The translations under genes and the position numbers were made by a program. A stretch of DNA of 64,000 nucleotides from Agrobacterium genomosp. 13 str. CFBP 6927. Lineage in GTDB: Bacteria; Pseudomonadota; Alphaproteobacteria; Rhizobiales; Rhizobiaceae. The notes below the pieces were generated by a model. That model had not been told where the DNA came from. It did no database searches and saw only the letters and a program-made list of their open reading frames with translations. Location of the stretch: the NCBI GenBank assembly GCA_900012615.1, contig LT009757.1:1937807-2001806 (forward strand), given 5' to 3'. Position 1 is the first letter of the stretch. Every line of letters starts with the position of its first letter. Positions 44,605 through 55,691 of the stretch are shown here, piece after piece.

Positions 44605-46338
44605 TCAGGCGACTTCCCCGACGAGAATCTCCTGCCAGGCATCATAGGCGGAGAGAACCGTTTCCATCTGCGCGGTGTGGCCGGTGATGAAGTCGTTGCC
44701 GTAGATCGTCTCGTCGGGATATTCGGTGATCAGCGTCATCGGCACGGTGTGGCGGTCGTCGACGGAGGACAGGCACGGGAAACCGTTGATGATGCGGAAA
44801 CCGGTTTCGCCGGCGTGGATTTCATAAAGAGCGATCTGTCGGTTGTTGTAATCGAGCAGGCCGGGAATTGCGCCGAGATGGCGGGTCACCCGGTCGAGCA
44901 GGGCTTCGGCCTGCCTTTCCCAGTCCGCATGGTGGCGGATGATGAGGAAGAACCCCTTCGGCAGCGTCCACATGGCAAAATTGCGCGGTACATAGCCGGA
45001 AAGCGGCCTGGTCCATTCATGGGATGGATAACCGTGCAGGTTCACATGCAGGCTGGCGCCGCTCATTTCCTGCGCCTTGAAACGGATCGCCTTCTCGTTG
45101 AGGTGGACGCCCGAATTCTCCCGCGTGCGATATTCGAGATCGTCGCCGAGCGCCGTGTAACGCGCCGCGTGATGCATGTGGCGCGGATTGTCGGCTCTCA
45201 GCCGTTGATGCAGGGCGTAACCGTCAGGATTTTCCAGCGGCGAAATGGTGAAATGTGCGCCCTTGCGGTCTGCGAGTTTGCGGGCAGCGCGGATGGCGCC
45301 GACGATGCCTGTGGTCTCGTTGGGATGCTGGCCGCCGCTGATCATCACCGCGGCATCGCTGCCGGTAACATAACGGGCGGCAAGAATGCGGCCGGAACGG
45401 GAGCGGGCCTCGAAGGCCTCACCGCCGATTTCTTCAAGCAGATTCGCGAGCTGGCCTGCCGCAACCGGTTCGCTGGCCGTATCGATCTGCTGTTCACGGC
45501 CATCGAGAAAGGCGGTGGTGAGCGTGCGGGCCTCGATGCGGACGGAGACTTCGCCTTCGCTTTTCACGATTTCCGGCACGATCTGGCCGGGCTTCAGGCC
45601 CCGGTCACCCAGCGGCCGGCCGGACTTCTTCTGGAAGAACTCCAAGAGCGAGAAATAGAAATCCTCATGCAGGGCTTCGCGCAGGCTGACGACCTCATCG
45701 CCGAGGGCGAGCGGCAGATCCTCGGCCGGATGCGCGACGCGGATGTTCAGTTCCTCGAAATAGGGCTCTTCATCGCCCCAGCCGTGGTTAGCGACGGCAT
45801 GAATCGCGGCTTCGAAAAGCCGTTCGTAATCCGTCTCCAGCCGCTCGCCTAAAGCGTCGCCGGCAAGCCGGAACCAGCCGGTGGGCGAGACGTTGGTTTC
45901 GCCGACGATATCCATGTGCACTCGGTTTGGCGCCAGAATCTTCAGAGCTTCCTTCTTGCCGTTGCGGCTCAGGGTAACATCATAATGGAAGGCGTCGTCT
46001 TTTCGGGCGACGAAGTCGATCTTCGCATCGCCCACCAGCGCGGCCAGCGGATAGGCCTCCAGCCGGAAACGGTTGGCGGGGGCGTTCGCGTGTACGGGGT
46101 AACGCACCTCGATGGTGTCGACGCCATCCAGATTGATCTCTTCCAGAAAGGTGAAGAGAAGCGGCTTGTAGGCACTGCGGATGCGGGCGCTGACGCCTTT
46201 TTTCTTCAGCCGGTTTTCGGCTTCGCGACGGCTTTTGGCGTCATCGAAGCTCCATGCCTCGAAGGACTGGCCGGGCTCGGCATTGGCGAGAAGCGCATCC
46301 AGCGTGCGTTCGAAAGTCTGGTCGAAAATCTGGCTCAT
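44605..46338 (-). CDS. M14-family zinc carboxypeptidase-like protein in a peptide ABC operon
   Basis: A 577-residue cytosolic protein with no signal peptide. The last 270 residues carry a zinc-peptidase site: HxxE in SGGQHPNETTG (about residue 338), the third zinc ligand in HVNLHGYPSHEW (about 434), and the catalytic glutamate in LITEYPDE (about 537). The first 300 residues form a separate domain I cannot name. The start is 6 bases downstream of the permease stop, so it belongs to the importer operon and probably cleaves or deacylates the imported compound. Its true substrate is unknown. Confidence 0.82.
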   Translation of the reverse strand: MSQIFDQTFERTLDALLANAEPGQSFEAWSFDDAKSRREAENRLKKKGVSARIRSAYKPLLFTFLEEINLDGVDTIEVRYPVHANAPANRFRLEAYPLAALVGDAKIDFVARKDDAFHYDVTLSRNGKKEALKILAPNRVHMDIVGETNVSPTGWFRLAGDALGERLETDYERLFEAAIHAVANHGWGDEEPYFEELNIRVAHPAEDLPLALGDEVVSLREALHEDFYFSLLEFFQKKSGRPLGDRGLKPGQIVPEIVKSEGEVSVRIEARTLTTAFLDGREQQIDTASEPVAAGQLANLLEEIGGEAFEARSRSGRILAARYVTGSDAAVMISGGQHPNETTGIVGAIRAARKLADRKGAHFTISPLENPDGYALHQRLRADNPRHMHHAARYTALGDDLEYRTRENSGVHLNEKAIRFKAQEMSGASLHVNLHGYPSHEWTRPLSGYVPRNFAMWTLPKGFFLIIRHHADWERQAEALLDRVTRHLGAIPGLLDYNNRQIALYEIHAGETGFRIINGFPCLSSVDDRHTVPMTLITEYPDETIYGNDFITGHTAQMETVLSAYDAWQEILVGEVA

Positions 46339-46343
46339 CGCTG

Positions 46344-47192
46344 TTACCTCGAGGTTCTGCCGGTGGGGTCGAGGCTGTCGCGCAGCCAGTCGCCGAGAAG
46401 GTTGAGGCCAAGCACGGTCAGGAGAATGGCAAGGCCGGGGAAGACGCTGACCCACCATGCCGTCTGCAGATAGGTACGTCCATCCGCCAGCATGCCGCCC
46501 CAGCTCGGAATGGTCGGGTCGACGCCGAGGCCGAGGAAGGTCAGGCTGCTTTCAAGCAGGATGTTGTTGGCGACATTGAGCGTCATCAGCACGATGACCG
46601 GGCCGATGAGGTTCGGCAGCAGGTGCTGGAGGATGATGCGCCAGTCCTTCACGCCGATGGCGCGGGCGGAAAGGATGAACTCCCGCTCTCGCAGCGTCAG
46701 CACCGAGCCGCGCACGAGACGGGCATATTGCACCCATTGCGAGACGATCAGGAGGATGATGGTGTTGGTGAGGCTGCCGCCGACAATGGCGATGAAGGTG
46801 ATGGCGAGCAGAATGAAGGGCATGGCGAGCTGGATATCCGCAAAGCGCATGACCAGCATATCCCAGAAGCCGCGATAATAACCGGCCACCAGGCCGACCG
46901 CGACGCCGAAGATGACCGCGCCGATGACCGAGGTGAAACCGACCAGCAGCGAAATCTTGCCGCCGGCGACGACACGGGCGAGCACGTCGCGACCCAGCGG
47001 ATCGGTGCCGAGCGGATGGGCGGCATTGGCGAAGGGCTTGGCAAGGCGTGCCATCAGGTCGATCTTGTCCGCGCCGCCGGGAAACAGCACATCGGAAAAG
47101 ACGACGGCAAGGCAGATGACCACGGTGAGGAACGCGCCGAGGACGAATTCGAGATTGGTGAAGCGCGCGAGACGCGAGGTTTTGGCAGCCAT
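46344..47192 (-). CDS. Dipeptide/oligopeptide-type ABC permease (DppC-like)
   Basis: A 282-residue permease with six hydrophobic segments. DppC/OppC features: the periplasmic HPLGTDPLGRDVLARVV, and the ATPase-contact EAA-type loop SARAIGVKDWRIILQHLLPN. The ending LNLLGDWLRDSLDPTGRTSR is typical. The start at 47192 is preferred (GGAG 9 bases upstream); GTG at 47198 is possible. It begins 6 bases after the DppB-like stop. Confidence 0.92.
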   Translation of the reverse strand: MAAKTSRLARFTNLEFVLGAFLTVVICLAVVFSDVLFPGGADKIDLMARLAKPFANAAHPLGTDPLGRDVLARVVAGGKISLLVGFTSVIGAVIFGVAVGLVAGYYRGFWDMLVMRFADIQLAMPFILLAITFIAIVGGSLTNTIILLIVSQWVQYARLVRGSVLTLREREFILSARAIGVKDWRIILQHLLPNLIGPVIVLMTLNVANNILLESSLTFLGLGVDPTIPSWGGMLADGRTYLQTAWWVSVFPGLAILLTVLGLNLLGDWLRDSLDPTGRTSR

Positions 47193-47198
47193 CGTCAC

Positions 47199-48122
47199 TT
47201 ACTCCGTGCGGATGCGCGGATCGACAAGCCCATAGGCGATATCGACCAGAAGGTTGATGCCGACGATCATCAGCGACAGCACGGTGATGACGGCCTGAAG
47301 CACGGGATAGTCACGCGCGCCGACCGCATCGAAGGCCAGCGTGCCGAGGCCCGGCCAGTTGAAGACACGTTCGATGACGACGATGCCGCCGAGCAGCCCA
47401 CCGAATTGCAGGCCGAAATAGGTGATGAGCGGAATGGCGCAGTTGCGCAGCGCGTGTTTGTAGAGAACCTTGTTTTCGCTGAGACCCTTGGCGCGCGCCA
47501 CCATGATGTATTGCGAGCGCAGCGTATCGAGCATGGCGGTGCGCACAAGGCGCACATTGGTTGCCGTCAGGATGACGCCCATCGTCACGGCGGGCATGAT
47601 GTAACTGGCAAAACCACCCATGCCGCTTGGCGGCAGCCAGCCGAGCGTGATGGAGAATAAGAGCACCAGCATCGTGGCCAGCCAGAAATTCGGGAAGGAC
47701 AGGCCGACAAGCGAAAAGATGCGGATCACCTGATCGGCCGTCTTGCCGCGCGAGGTCGCCGCCATGATGCCGAGCGGGATGGAGAGCGCAATCGACACCG
47801 CCATGGAGATGAAGGCAAGCAAAAGTGTGGCGGGCAGGGCATCGGCGATGAGCCGCGAAACCGGCGTGCTGCCGGTGAAGCTGCGGCCGAAATCGAGCGT
47901 CACGAGGCCCTTCAGGAAGCTGAAATATTGCACGAAGAACGGCCGGTCAGTGCCGAGCGCCGCGCGAATGCGCGCCAGATCGTCTTCCGTCATGCTGCCG
48001 CCGCCCTGGAACATGGTGACAGCCGGATCGCCGGTGAGGCGGATCGCGAAGGAAACGAGAAGGGTGATGGCGATGACGACAAAAATCGCCTGCAGCAATC
48101 GCTTGATGAGGAAACCGGCCAC
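47199..48122 (-). CDS. Dipeptide/oligopeptide-type ABC permease (DppB-like)
   Basis: A 307-residue permease with six hydrophobic segments and the DppB pattern at the start (FLIKRLLQAIFVVIAITLLV), the EAA-type loop VARAKGLSENKVLYKHALRN, and the ending DIAYGLVDPRIRTE. Together with the DppC-like protein it makes the channel. A hairpin lies between it and the binding-protein gene. Confidence 0.92.
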   Translation of the reverse strand: MAGFLIKRLLQAIFVVIAITLLVSFAIRLTGDPAVTMFQGGGSMTEDDLARIRAALGTDRPFFVQYFSFLKGLVTLDFGRSFTGSTPVSRLIADALPATLLLAFISMAVSIALSIPLGIMAATSRGKTADQVIRIFSLVGLSFPNFWLATMLVLLFSITLGWLPPSGMGGFASYIMPAVTMGVILTATNVRLVRTAMLDTLRSQYIMVARAKGLSENKVLYKHALRNCAIPLITYFGLQFGGLLGGIVVIERVFNWPGLGTLAFDAVGARDYPVLQAVITVLSLMIVGINLLVDIAYGLVDPRIRTE

Positions 48123-48158
48123 GTTTTTTACCTTGCGAGGAAACGGGGGAAGAGAAAT

Positions 48159-48189
48159 CCGCCTTGCCCGCGAGAGACGGACAAGGCGG
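48159..48189 (-). terminator. Intercistronic hairpin after the peptide-binding protein gene
   Basis: CCGCCTTG and CAAGGCGG pair perfectly across 15 bases, 22 bases after the binding-protein stop. It is placed like the hairpin at 42614-42632 in the other importer operon and may lower expression of the permeases. Confidence 0.6.
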
Positions 48190-48211
48190 CGTGTTCACAG
48201 GATTAACCCGC

Positions 48212-49747
48212 TTATTCGACGGTGACGTCGGTCAGCTTCAGGCGGTTATCCGGCGGTGCGACGAAACCCTTGACCCGCTTGTTGATGCCGTAAATGGCAT
48301 TGGTGTTGTAAAGCGGAATTTCCAGCGCGCGTTCGGCGGTATAGCTGCCGATTTCCTTGAGAATCTTTTCGCGCGCGGCACGGTCGGTCAGCGGACGCTG
48401 GGATTCCAGCAGCTTGTCCAGCTTTTCGTCCTTGTCGTAAGGGTTCCACTTTTCACCCGAGTGATACATGGAATAGGCCGTGTTGTCGTAATCGAAGGTC
48501 CAGCCGCCCCATTTCTGCTGGAACATCGCGCCGGTCTTGCCCTGCGGGATGATGTCGTTCAGCAGCACGTTGGTTTCATAGGGCTTGATGGTGGCGGTGA
48601 TGCCGACCATGGAGAGGTAGCTGGAAATGACCTGCGCCACCTCGTTCATCGTCGCATCATTGCCGCGGATATCGATCTGCAGCGCCGCACCCGGTTTGAC
48701 ACCGGCTTCCGCGAGCAGCTTCTTGGCACCTTCCGGATCGTAAGGCAGCGGCTTCAGCTCCGGATCGTAACCGAAGGACAGCGCGCTCTGGAAGCTTGCA
48801 ATCTCGGATGCCTGACCGGCGAGGATCGACTTGACGATGGTGCCGCGGTCGACGGCCATGATGATCGCCTTGCGCACCTTCGGATCGGCGGTAATGCCGT
48901 CACGGGTGTTGAAACGCAGCGCATCGACCGTCGGGCCGGGCACGCTGACGATCTCAAGCTTGGAATCGCCTTGGATAACCGGGATCATGCCGATCGGGAT
49001 GGTGGGCGGAATGACGAGATCGACGCGGCCGGCCTGCAATTCGGCAACGGCGGTCGCCGGCTCGGCGATGAAGCGATATTCAAGCTCGGAAAGCTTCGGT
49101 GCGCCGCCCCAGTAATCCGGGTTGGCTTCGAGCTTGATATTGGTCTTCGGTGCGTAGGAAACGAATTTGAACGCGCCGGTGCCAACGGGGTTGAGATTGA
49201 AATTATCCTCGCCCTTTTCCTGAATATATTTCGGCGGAACGATCATGCCGCCATAACCGGCAAGCTTGGTCAGCAGCACCGGATCCGGCGCCTTCAGCTT
49301 CATGTCGACCGTGTAATCGTCGATGACATCGACGCTTTCGATGGCGACATAGTTGGAACGCTGCGGGCCCTTGGCACCCTGTTCGCCGAGAAGGCGCTCG
49401 AAGGTGAACTTGACGGCGGCGGCGTTGAAGGGCTCGCCATTGTGGAACTTGACGTTCTGGCGCAGCTTGAAGCGGATGCGCTTGCCTTCATCCAGCTCTT
49501 CCCAGGATTCGGCAAGGCCGGGCACAACCTTCAGGTCCGGGCCGCGATAGGTGAGGCCATCGAAGATGTTGGTGGCGACGGCAGCCCACTGCACGAGGAA
49601 AGTGTCGATCGGATCCCAGCTGCCCGGGTCCTGCGGGCTGGAAATGGTCATCTTGCCGGCGGCAAGAGCCGGTGCGGCGGTAAAGGCCGTGGCGGCCATG
49701 GCAAGTGCGACGAACGTTGTCGTCATCCCCTTCTTGATCATTGTCAT
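48212..49747 (-). CDS. Peptide-type ABC substrate-binding protein (family 5)
   Basis: A 511-residue periplasmic protein with signal peptide (MIKKGMTTTFVALAMAATAF, cleavage near ALA-AG) and the SBP family 5 fold: FDGLTYRGPDLKVVPGLAES early, WEELDEGKRIRFKLRQNVKF, then FNAAAVKFTFERLL. Ligands of the family include peptides, nickel, opines and glycosides. ATG at 49741 is an alternative start. It follows the ATPase gene by 41 bases on the same strand. Confidence 0.9.
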   Translation of the reverse strand: MTMIKKGMTTTFVALAMAATAFTAAPALAAGKMTISSPQDPGSWDPIDTFLVQWAAVATNIFDGLTYRGPDLKVVPGLAESWEELDEGKRIRFKLRQNVKFHNGEPFNAAAVKFTFERLLGEQGAKGPQRSNYVAIESVDVIDDYTVDMKLKAPDPVLLTKLAGYGGMIVPPKYIQEKGEDNFNLNPVGTGAFKFVSYAPKTNIKLEANPDYWGGAPKLSELEYRFIAEPATAVAELQAGRVDLVIPPTIPIGMIPVIQGDSKLEIVSVPGPTVDALRFNTRDGITADPKVRKAIIMAVDRGTIVKSILAGQASEIASFQSALSFGYDPELKPLPYDPEGAKKLLAEAGVKPGAALQIDIRGNDATMNEVAQVISSYLSMVGITATIKPYETNVLLNDIIPQGKTGAMFQQKWGGWTFDYDNTAYSMYHSGEKWNPYDKDEKLDKLLESQRPLTDRAAREKILKEIGSYTAERALEIPLYNTNAIYGINKRVKGFVAPPDNRLKLTDVTVE

Positions 49748-49788
49748 CTACCTGTTCCTCTTCAGATGGTTGTGGGTCTGGTTGTTAT

Positions 49789-51609
<1,821 letters not shown>

Positions 51610-52183
51610 ATCAGCGTCTCCGGCTTGGCATGCGCGGAATTTCCGGCGATGCCATCTGAAATTGGGAAGTGCGAAGGGCGGGGGATAAGGGGGCGGTCTG
51701 CGGCGTTGCGCCAGAGAACGGGAATGTCGCAGAGAGGCGCATGACGTCTTACGCCGTCTTGAGGGCGCAATGCGCATCGGTTGCTGTCGGCGGATGCAGA
51801 TATCGCGATCCTGTGCAGGCTTTTAAAGCAACCCCGTCGGTGCCGGCAAAATGCCTGGCATCGGTTTCGGAATCGATGATGCGCATGAAACTGTATTCCC
51901 CACCCTTGTTTTACAAAAAAGCTAACAAAACCGGACAATCATGTCCATAGTGTTGAACAATTTTTGTGTAATGCTCTACAAATACGCAGCTGCATTTATT
52001 TTGGGCGTGGGTGCCGGAGATCGATAACGGCTCCGATATATTCGACGCCATCCTCGGGCTTGACCCGAGGATGGCGGAGGAAGGATAAGCGGGCAAATTT
52101 TGCCGCGATGTCGAAATGGGAGGCGATTGTATCGCTCCCCGTGTTACAGGGTGAATAAAGAATACCCAAAAAGGATACCGAAT
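51610..52183. other. Intergenic region with operon promoter and one hairpin repeat
   Basis: About 570 bases with no supportable gene. An AT-rich stretch at 51890-52000 contains a small palindrome GGACA-atca-TGTCC (51933-51946). It may serve as promoter and operator of the divergent peptide importer. One hairpin of type B is at 52046-52076. Confidence 0.5.
52046..52076. repeat. Single hairpin of the type B repeat
   Basis: CGCCATCCTCGGG-ctt-GACCCGAGGATGGCG folds into one 12-bp stem, using the same core as the type B elements at 4363, 6428 and 56634, but as one arm only. Confidence 0.75.
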
Positions 52184-52477
52184 ATGACGAATAGGACAGG
52201 TGCGGTCAGGCTATCCGGCTTCCTGCGTTGTGCATCAATGGAGGATGTCGAACTGGTCGTGCGTCATCTGCCTGAGCATATCCGCCTGACGAGAGCGGAG
52301 CCGGGCTGTCTTTCCTTCGAGGTATCTCAGACCGACGATCCGCTGATCTGGCGGGTGGAAGAGCTTTTTATCGATCGCGACGCCTTTGATTTTCACCAGC
52401 AGCGGACACGCGCGTCTCAGTGGTTCGTTGCGACCTCCGCCATTCCACGGGACTATGAGATAACGACAGTGGCGTGA
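52184..52477 (+). CDS. Antibiotic biosynthesis monooxygenase-domain protein (putative quinol monooxygenase)
   Basis: A 97-residue ferredoxin-like (ABM) protein. Signs are HLPEHIRLTRAEPGCLSFEV and DPLIWRVEELFIDRDAFDFH followed by HQQRTRAS, the usual strand-helix pattern of YgiN-type quinol monooxygenases. It may act on quinones or only bind small aromatic ligands. The start follows AAGGATACCG. It converges on the dehydratase gene of the aromatic block, 79 bases away. The exact function is not shown. Confidence 0.75.
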   Translation: MTNRTGAVRLSGFLRCASMEDVELVVRHLPEHIRLTRAEPGCLSFEVSQTDDPLIWRVEELFIDRDAFDFHQQRTRASQWFVATSAIPRDYEITTVA

Positions 52478-52556
52478 ATGAGGGCCAGCCGTGGAGGCAT
52501 GCCTGCGGCTGCTGCCCGATTGGATTTCGGCGATGCCGATGAGCAGGCATCCATGC

Positions 52557-54494
52557 CTATTCCCGCGGCATGCCGACCGGAGGCGCAAGGCGCCTTTGCG
52601 CGGCGATGCGGAAGGGCGCATTCATGGCGCCATAACCGCCATAGGCCCCGCGCCTCTCGATGATTTCGAAGAAGAAACCCTCGCCAAAGGTGCGGCTGTA
52701 TATCTGGAAATATTCGCCGTTGTCGTCGCGGTCGTAGAGGATGCTTGCCGCCCGCAGCGCATCGGAAAATTCCGGCTCCAGCCCGAAGCGCGCCTCCAGG
52801 TCGTCGTAATAATTGCGTGAGATCGGCAGTGCCTGAAACCCTCGTGCCCGCAACGCTCCTGCGGTGGCGAAGATATCGCTGGTAGCAAAGGCGATATGCT
52901 GGATGCTGGTGCCAAAACCTTCGGCCAAAAATTTGCCGGCGAAAGTCTTGCGATTGTCCGCGCCGTTCATGGTCAGGCGGAAATGCGGTGAAGGCACGCT
53001 TTCAATCGCCTGGCTGCGCACCAGCCCGCCGGGATCGACCACATCGACCATCGGCGTGCGGCGGGAAAAAAACAGCGACGTGTAAAACAGAAGCCATGTC
53101 AGCATTTCATCGTAATGCGTTGTTTGCGCAAGATGATCGATACGGGTGAGATGGGCGTCGCCTTTCCCGGTCTGACCTTCTGCCGGCACAAATTCATTGT
53201 CCCAGATGGAAGCCAGTTCCGGAGAACCATCGAGGAAATAGATGACGCCATTGCCCACGCCCTGAATGGCGGGGACGGCGACCTCGCCCGATCGGCGCGG
53301 CTCGGCAAAGGTCGGTGCACCGAGCGCTTCCGCACGTGCAAGCGCTGCCTGCGCGTCCGCGACCTTGAGGCCGAAAGCATAGGCATTGGTGCCGTGGATG
53401 GAATAGGACGCGCCGGCGAAACTGTCACCGGTGCCCCCGGTATTGATGACGATACGGATATCGCCCTGCGTATGGAGATCAACGTCACGGTTGCGATGCC
53501 TTGCGGTTTTTTCAAAGCCGAGCGTGGCGAGTAGCGCTTCCAGATTTGCCTTTTCTTCGGGTGCAGTGGTGAATTCGACGAATTCCACGCCTTGCGTCTC
53601 GACCCGTTCGGGCATGGCGGGCACATCGATGCGGATATCCGGCTCGAGGCGGCGCACCTGATCCATGAGGTTGACGAGCGAACGGTGGCCATCTTCGGCA
53701 AGCAGGCGGGCCGAGCCGCCGCGGAACTGGTCGTTGAAGATTTCGAGCGACAGCGGGCCGTTATAACCGGTTGCAGCCACGGCGCGCATGAAATCCACGA
53801 CAGGCAGATCGCCTTCGCCCGGCATGTTGCGGAAATGGCGGCTCCAGTAGAGCAGGTCCATGTCGATCAGCGGCGCATCGGCCAGCTGCACGATGAAGAT
53901 CTTGTCGCCGGGAATGGAGCGGATCGAATTCGGATCGATCTTGCGAGACAGGGTGTGGAAACTGTCGAGAATGATGCCGACATTGGCGTGGTCGGCGCGG
54001 CGCACCACTTCCCAGGCATCGCGGTGATCGCTGATATGGCGGCCCCAGGCCAGCGCCTCGTAACCGACGCGCACGCCATGTTTTGCGGCCAGTTCCCCCA
54101 GTTGCTGGAAATCGGCAGCGGCGCGGTCGATGCCGCCGAGCGAGACCGGCGAGACATTGGAGCAGATCAGCATCAGATCGGTGCCGAGTTCGCCCATGAT
54201 GTCAAATTTCCGCTCGGCACGCTCGAAGGCGCGGGCGCGGTGCGGTTCCGGCATGCCTTCAAAATCGCGGAATGGCTGGAACAGGGTAATGTCCAGCCCG
54301 TGATCGGCCACCAACGCCTTTACCTCGCGCGGGGAGGCGTCATAGGTCAGGAAATCGTTTTCGAAAATTTCCACGCCGGTAAAACCGGCCTTGGCAATGG
54401 CGGCCAGTTTTTCGGGAAATTCGCCGCTGATCGATACTGTTGCAATGGATGTGCGCATTGGCATGCTGTGTCTGCCTGTGTCATAGCTCGCCAT
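52557..54494 (-). CDS. quiC: 3-dehydroshikimate dehydratase fused to an HPPD-like domain
   Basis: The 645-residue product converts 3-dehydroshikimate to protocatechuate. The N-terminal half (about 12-275) is an AP-endonuclease-2 TIM barrel: TSIATVSISGEFPEKLAAIA, GFTGVEIFENDFL, YEALAWGRHISDH, ILDSFHTLSRKIDP and LSLEIFNDQFRGG, with the His/Glu/Asp metal residues. The C-terminal half has two VOC domains like 4-hydroxyphenylpyruvate dioxygenase (HLTRIDHLAQTTHYDEMLTW; IQHIAFATSDIFATAGALRA). The fusion is the QsuB type; the HPPD-like part has no known reaction of its own. AAGGAAGG precedes the start. It diverges from the TetR gene. Confidence 0.88.
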   Translation of the reverse strand: MASYDTGRHSMPMRTSIATVSISGEFPEKLAAIAKAGFTGVEIFENDFLTYDASPREVKALVADHGLDITLFQPFRDFEGMPEPHRARAFERAERKFDIMGELGTDLMLICSNVSPVSLGGIDRAAADFQQLGELAAKHGVRVGYEALAWGRHISDHRDAWEVVRRADHANVGIILDSFHTLSRKIDPNSIRSIPGDKIFIVQLADAPLIDMDLLYWSRHFRNMPGEGDLPVVDFMRAVAATGYNGPLSLEIFNDQFRGGSARLLAEDGHRSLVNLMDQVRRLEPDIRIDVPAMPERVETQGVEFVEFTTAPEEKANLEALLATLGFEKTARHRNRDVDLHTQGDIRIVINTGGTGDSFAGASYSIHGTNAYAFGLKVADAQAALARAEALGAPTFAEPRRSGEVAVPAIQGVGNGVIYFLDGSPELASIWDNEFVPAEGQTGKGDAHLTRIDHLAQTTHYDEMLTWLLFYTSLFFSRRTPMVDVVDPGGLVRSQAIESVPSPHFRLTMNGADNRKTFAGKFLAEGFGTSIQHIAFATSDIFATAGALRARGFQALPISRNYYDDLEARFGLEPEFSDALRAASILYDRDDNGEYFQIYSRTFGEGFFFEIIERRGAYGGYGAMNAPFRIAAQRRLAPPVGMPRE

Positions 54495-54516
54495 ATTGCC
54501 TTCCTTTTCAGCCTTA

Positions 54517-54539
54517 TGTACTGATTGGTTAATAATCAG
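54517..54539. promoter_or_regulatory. Candidate TetR operator between quiC and the TetR gene
   Basis: CTGATT-ggttaat-AATCAG is a perfect 6-bp inverted repeat (54521-54539) in TGTACTGATTGGTTAAT. A similar 17-base motif lies at 59903-59919 before the importer operon (12 of 17 bases the same). Confidence 0.5.
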
Positions 54540-54580
54540 GGCGTGGCGACAGGCCAGCCGCCCCACCGATGGAATGGATC

Positions 54581-55273
54581 ATGACCAAAAGCGCGACTTC
54601 GAACGGAACCCGAGACAGCCGGCAGGCGAAGCGCGATCCGGAAGGGGTTCGCCGCGACATTCTTTCGGTGGCCATGGAAGAGTTTTCGCAGAACGGCCTT
54701 TCCGGCGCCCGTATCGATGAAATCGCTGCCCGCACGCGCACGTCCAAGCGCATGATCTATTATTATTTCAGCGACAAGGAGAGCCTTTACCAGCGCGTGC
54801 TTGAGGAAGCCTATGCCAAGGTGCGCGGCGGCGAGAGCGATCTGGAGCTCGACGACCTTGAGCCGGCTGCGGCGCTCGACAAGCTCTGTCGGTTCACCTT
54901 TGACCACCACCGTCGCAATCCGGCCTTCATCCGCATGGTGATGATCGAAAACATCCATCACGGCCGGCATATGCAATCGTCGGAGACGATCCGCCAGCTC
55001 AACAGGCCGGCCATCGACGCGCTGGAAAGCGTGCTGTTGCGCGGGCAGAAGCGCGGCATCTTCCGTAACGGCATCGATGCGCTGGAGCTGCACTGGCAGA
55101 TCAGCGCGCTGTCTTTTTTCAACGTCTCGAACGTCGCGACCTTCTCGTTCATCTTCGGTGATAATCTGTTCACCGATGAGGGGCAGGACACACTGTCGCG
55201 GCATGTCAGCGACATGGTACTGCGTTATGTGCTGACGCCCGGCCATATCACGACGATCGGGAAAGACGGTTGA
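54581..55273 (+). CDS. TetR-family regulator of the quinate/shikimate block
   Basis: A 230-residue regulator with an N-terminal TetR HTH ([40 protein letters not shown]) and a C-terminal ligand domain. It diverges from the dehydratase gene and its 3' end overlaps aroQ by 26 bases in convergent orientation. Placement between these genes suggests it controls them in response to a hydroaromatic compound; the ligand is a guess. The start is uncertain between 54581 and 54569, neither with a strong ribosome site. Confidence 0.88.
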   Translation: MTKSATSNGTRDSRQAKRDPEGVRRDILSVAMEEFSQNGLSGARIDEIAARTRTSKRMIYYYFSDKESLYQRVLEEAYAKVRGGESDLELDDLEPAAALDKLCRFTFDHHRRNPAFIRMVMIENIHHGRHMQSSETIRQLNRPAIDALESVLLRGQKRGIFRNGIDALELHWQISALSFFNVSNVATFSFIFGDNLFTDEGQDTLSRHVSDMVLRYVLTPGHITTIGKDG

Positions 55274-55691
55274 TCAGGTGGCGTAAAGCCACCTCATAAC
55301 CTTCGACGCCGAGACCGGCGATCACGCCTTCGGCGCGGGTCGAGACATAGGAATGGTGGCGGAAAACCTCGCGTTTGTGGATGTTGGAAATGTGAACCTC
55401 GATGACGGGCGCTTCGAAGGCGTTCAGCGCATCGAGGATCGCCACTGATGTGTGGGTAAAAGCGCCGGGATTGATGGCTATGCCTGATGATTTGCCCCGC
55501 GCTTCGTGAATCCAGTCGATCAACTCATATTCGCGGTTGCTCTGGGCAAAGAACAGTTCGTGGCCGGCGGCTTCGGTTATCCCACGGCAATTGGCTTCGA
55601 TATCGGCCAGGGTCTCATAGCCATAGATTTCCGGTTGGCGCTGGCCGAGCAGGTTGAGGTTCGGGCCATTGAGGATGGTGAAAAGGCTCAT
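55248..55691 (-). CDS. aroQ: Type II 3-dehydroquinate dehydratase
   Basis: AroQ interconverts 3-dehydroquinate and 3-dehydroshikimate. The 147-residue product has the type II signature [19 protein letters not shown] with the catalytic tyrosine, the substrate loop [17 protein letters not shown], and [19 protein letters not shown]. The start overlaps the stop of the AroE-like gene by 4 bases (ATGA), so the pair is coupled. In this block it would act in breakdown of quinate rather than in biosynthesis; that is an inference from the neighbours. Confidence 0.93.
   Translation of the reverse strand: MSLFTILNGPNLNLLGQRQPEIYGYETLADIEANCRGITEAAGHELFFAQSNREYELIDWIHEARGKSSGIAINPGAFTHTSVAILDALNAFEAPVIEVHISNIHKREVFRHHSYVSTRAEGVIAGLGVEGYEVALRHLINRLSRSS

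Noticed and set aside
46254-47660. A 468-codon plus-strand frame opposite the two peptide permease genes
   Set aside because: It is charged, low-complexity and spans two real membrane-protein genes on the other strand.
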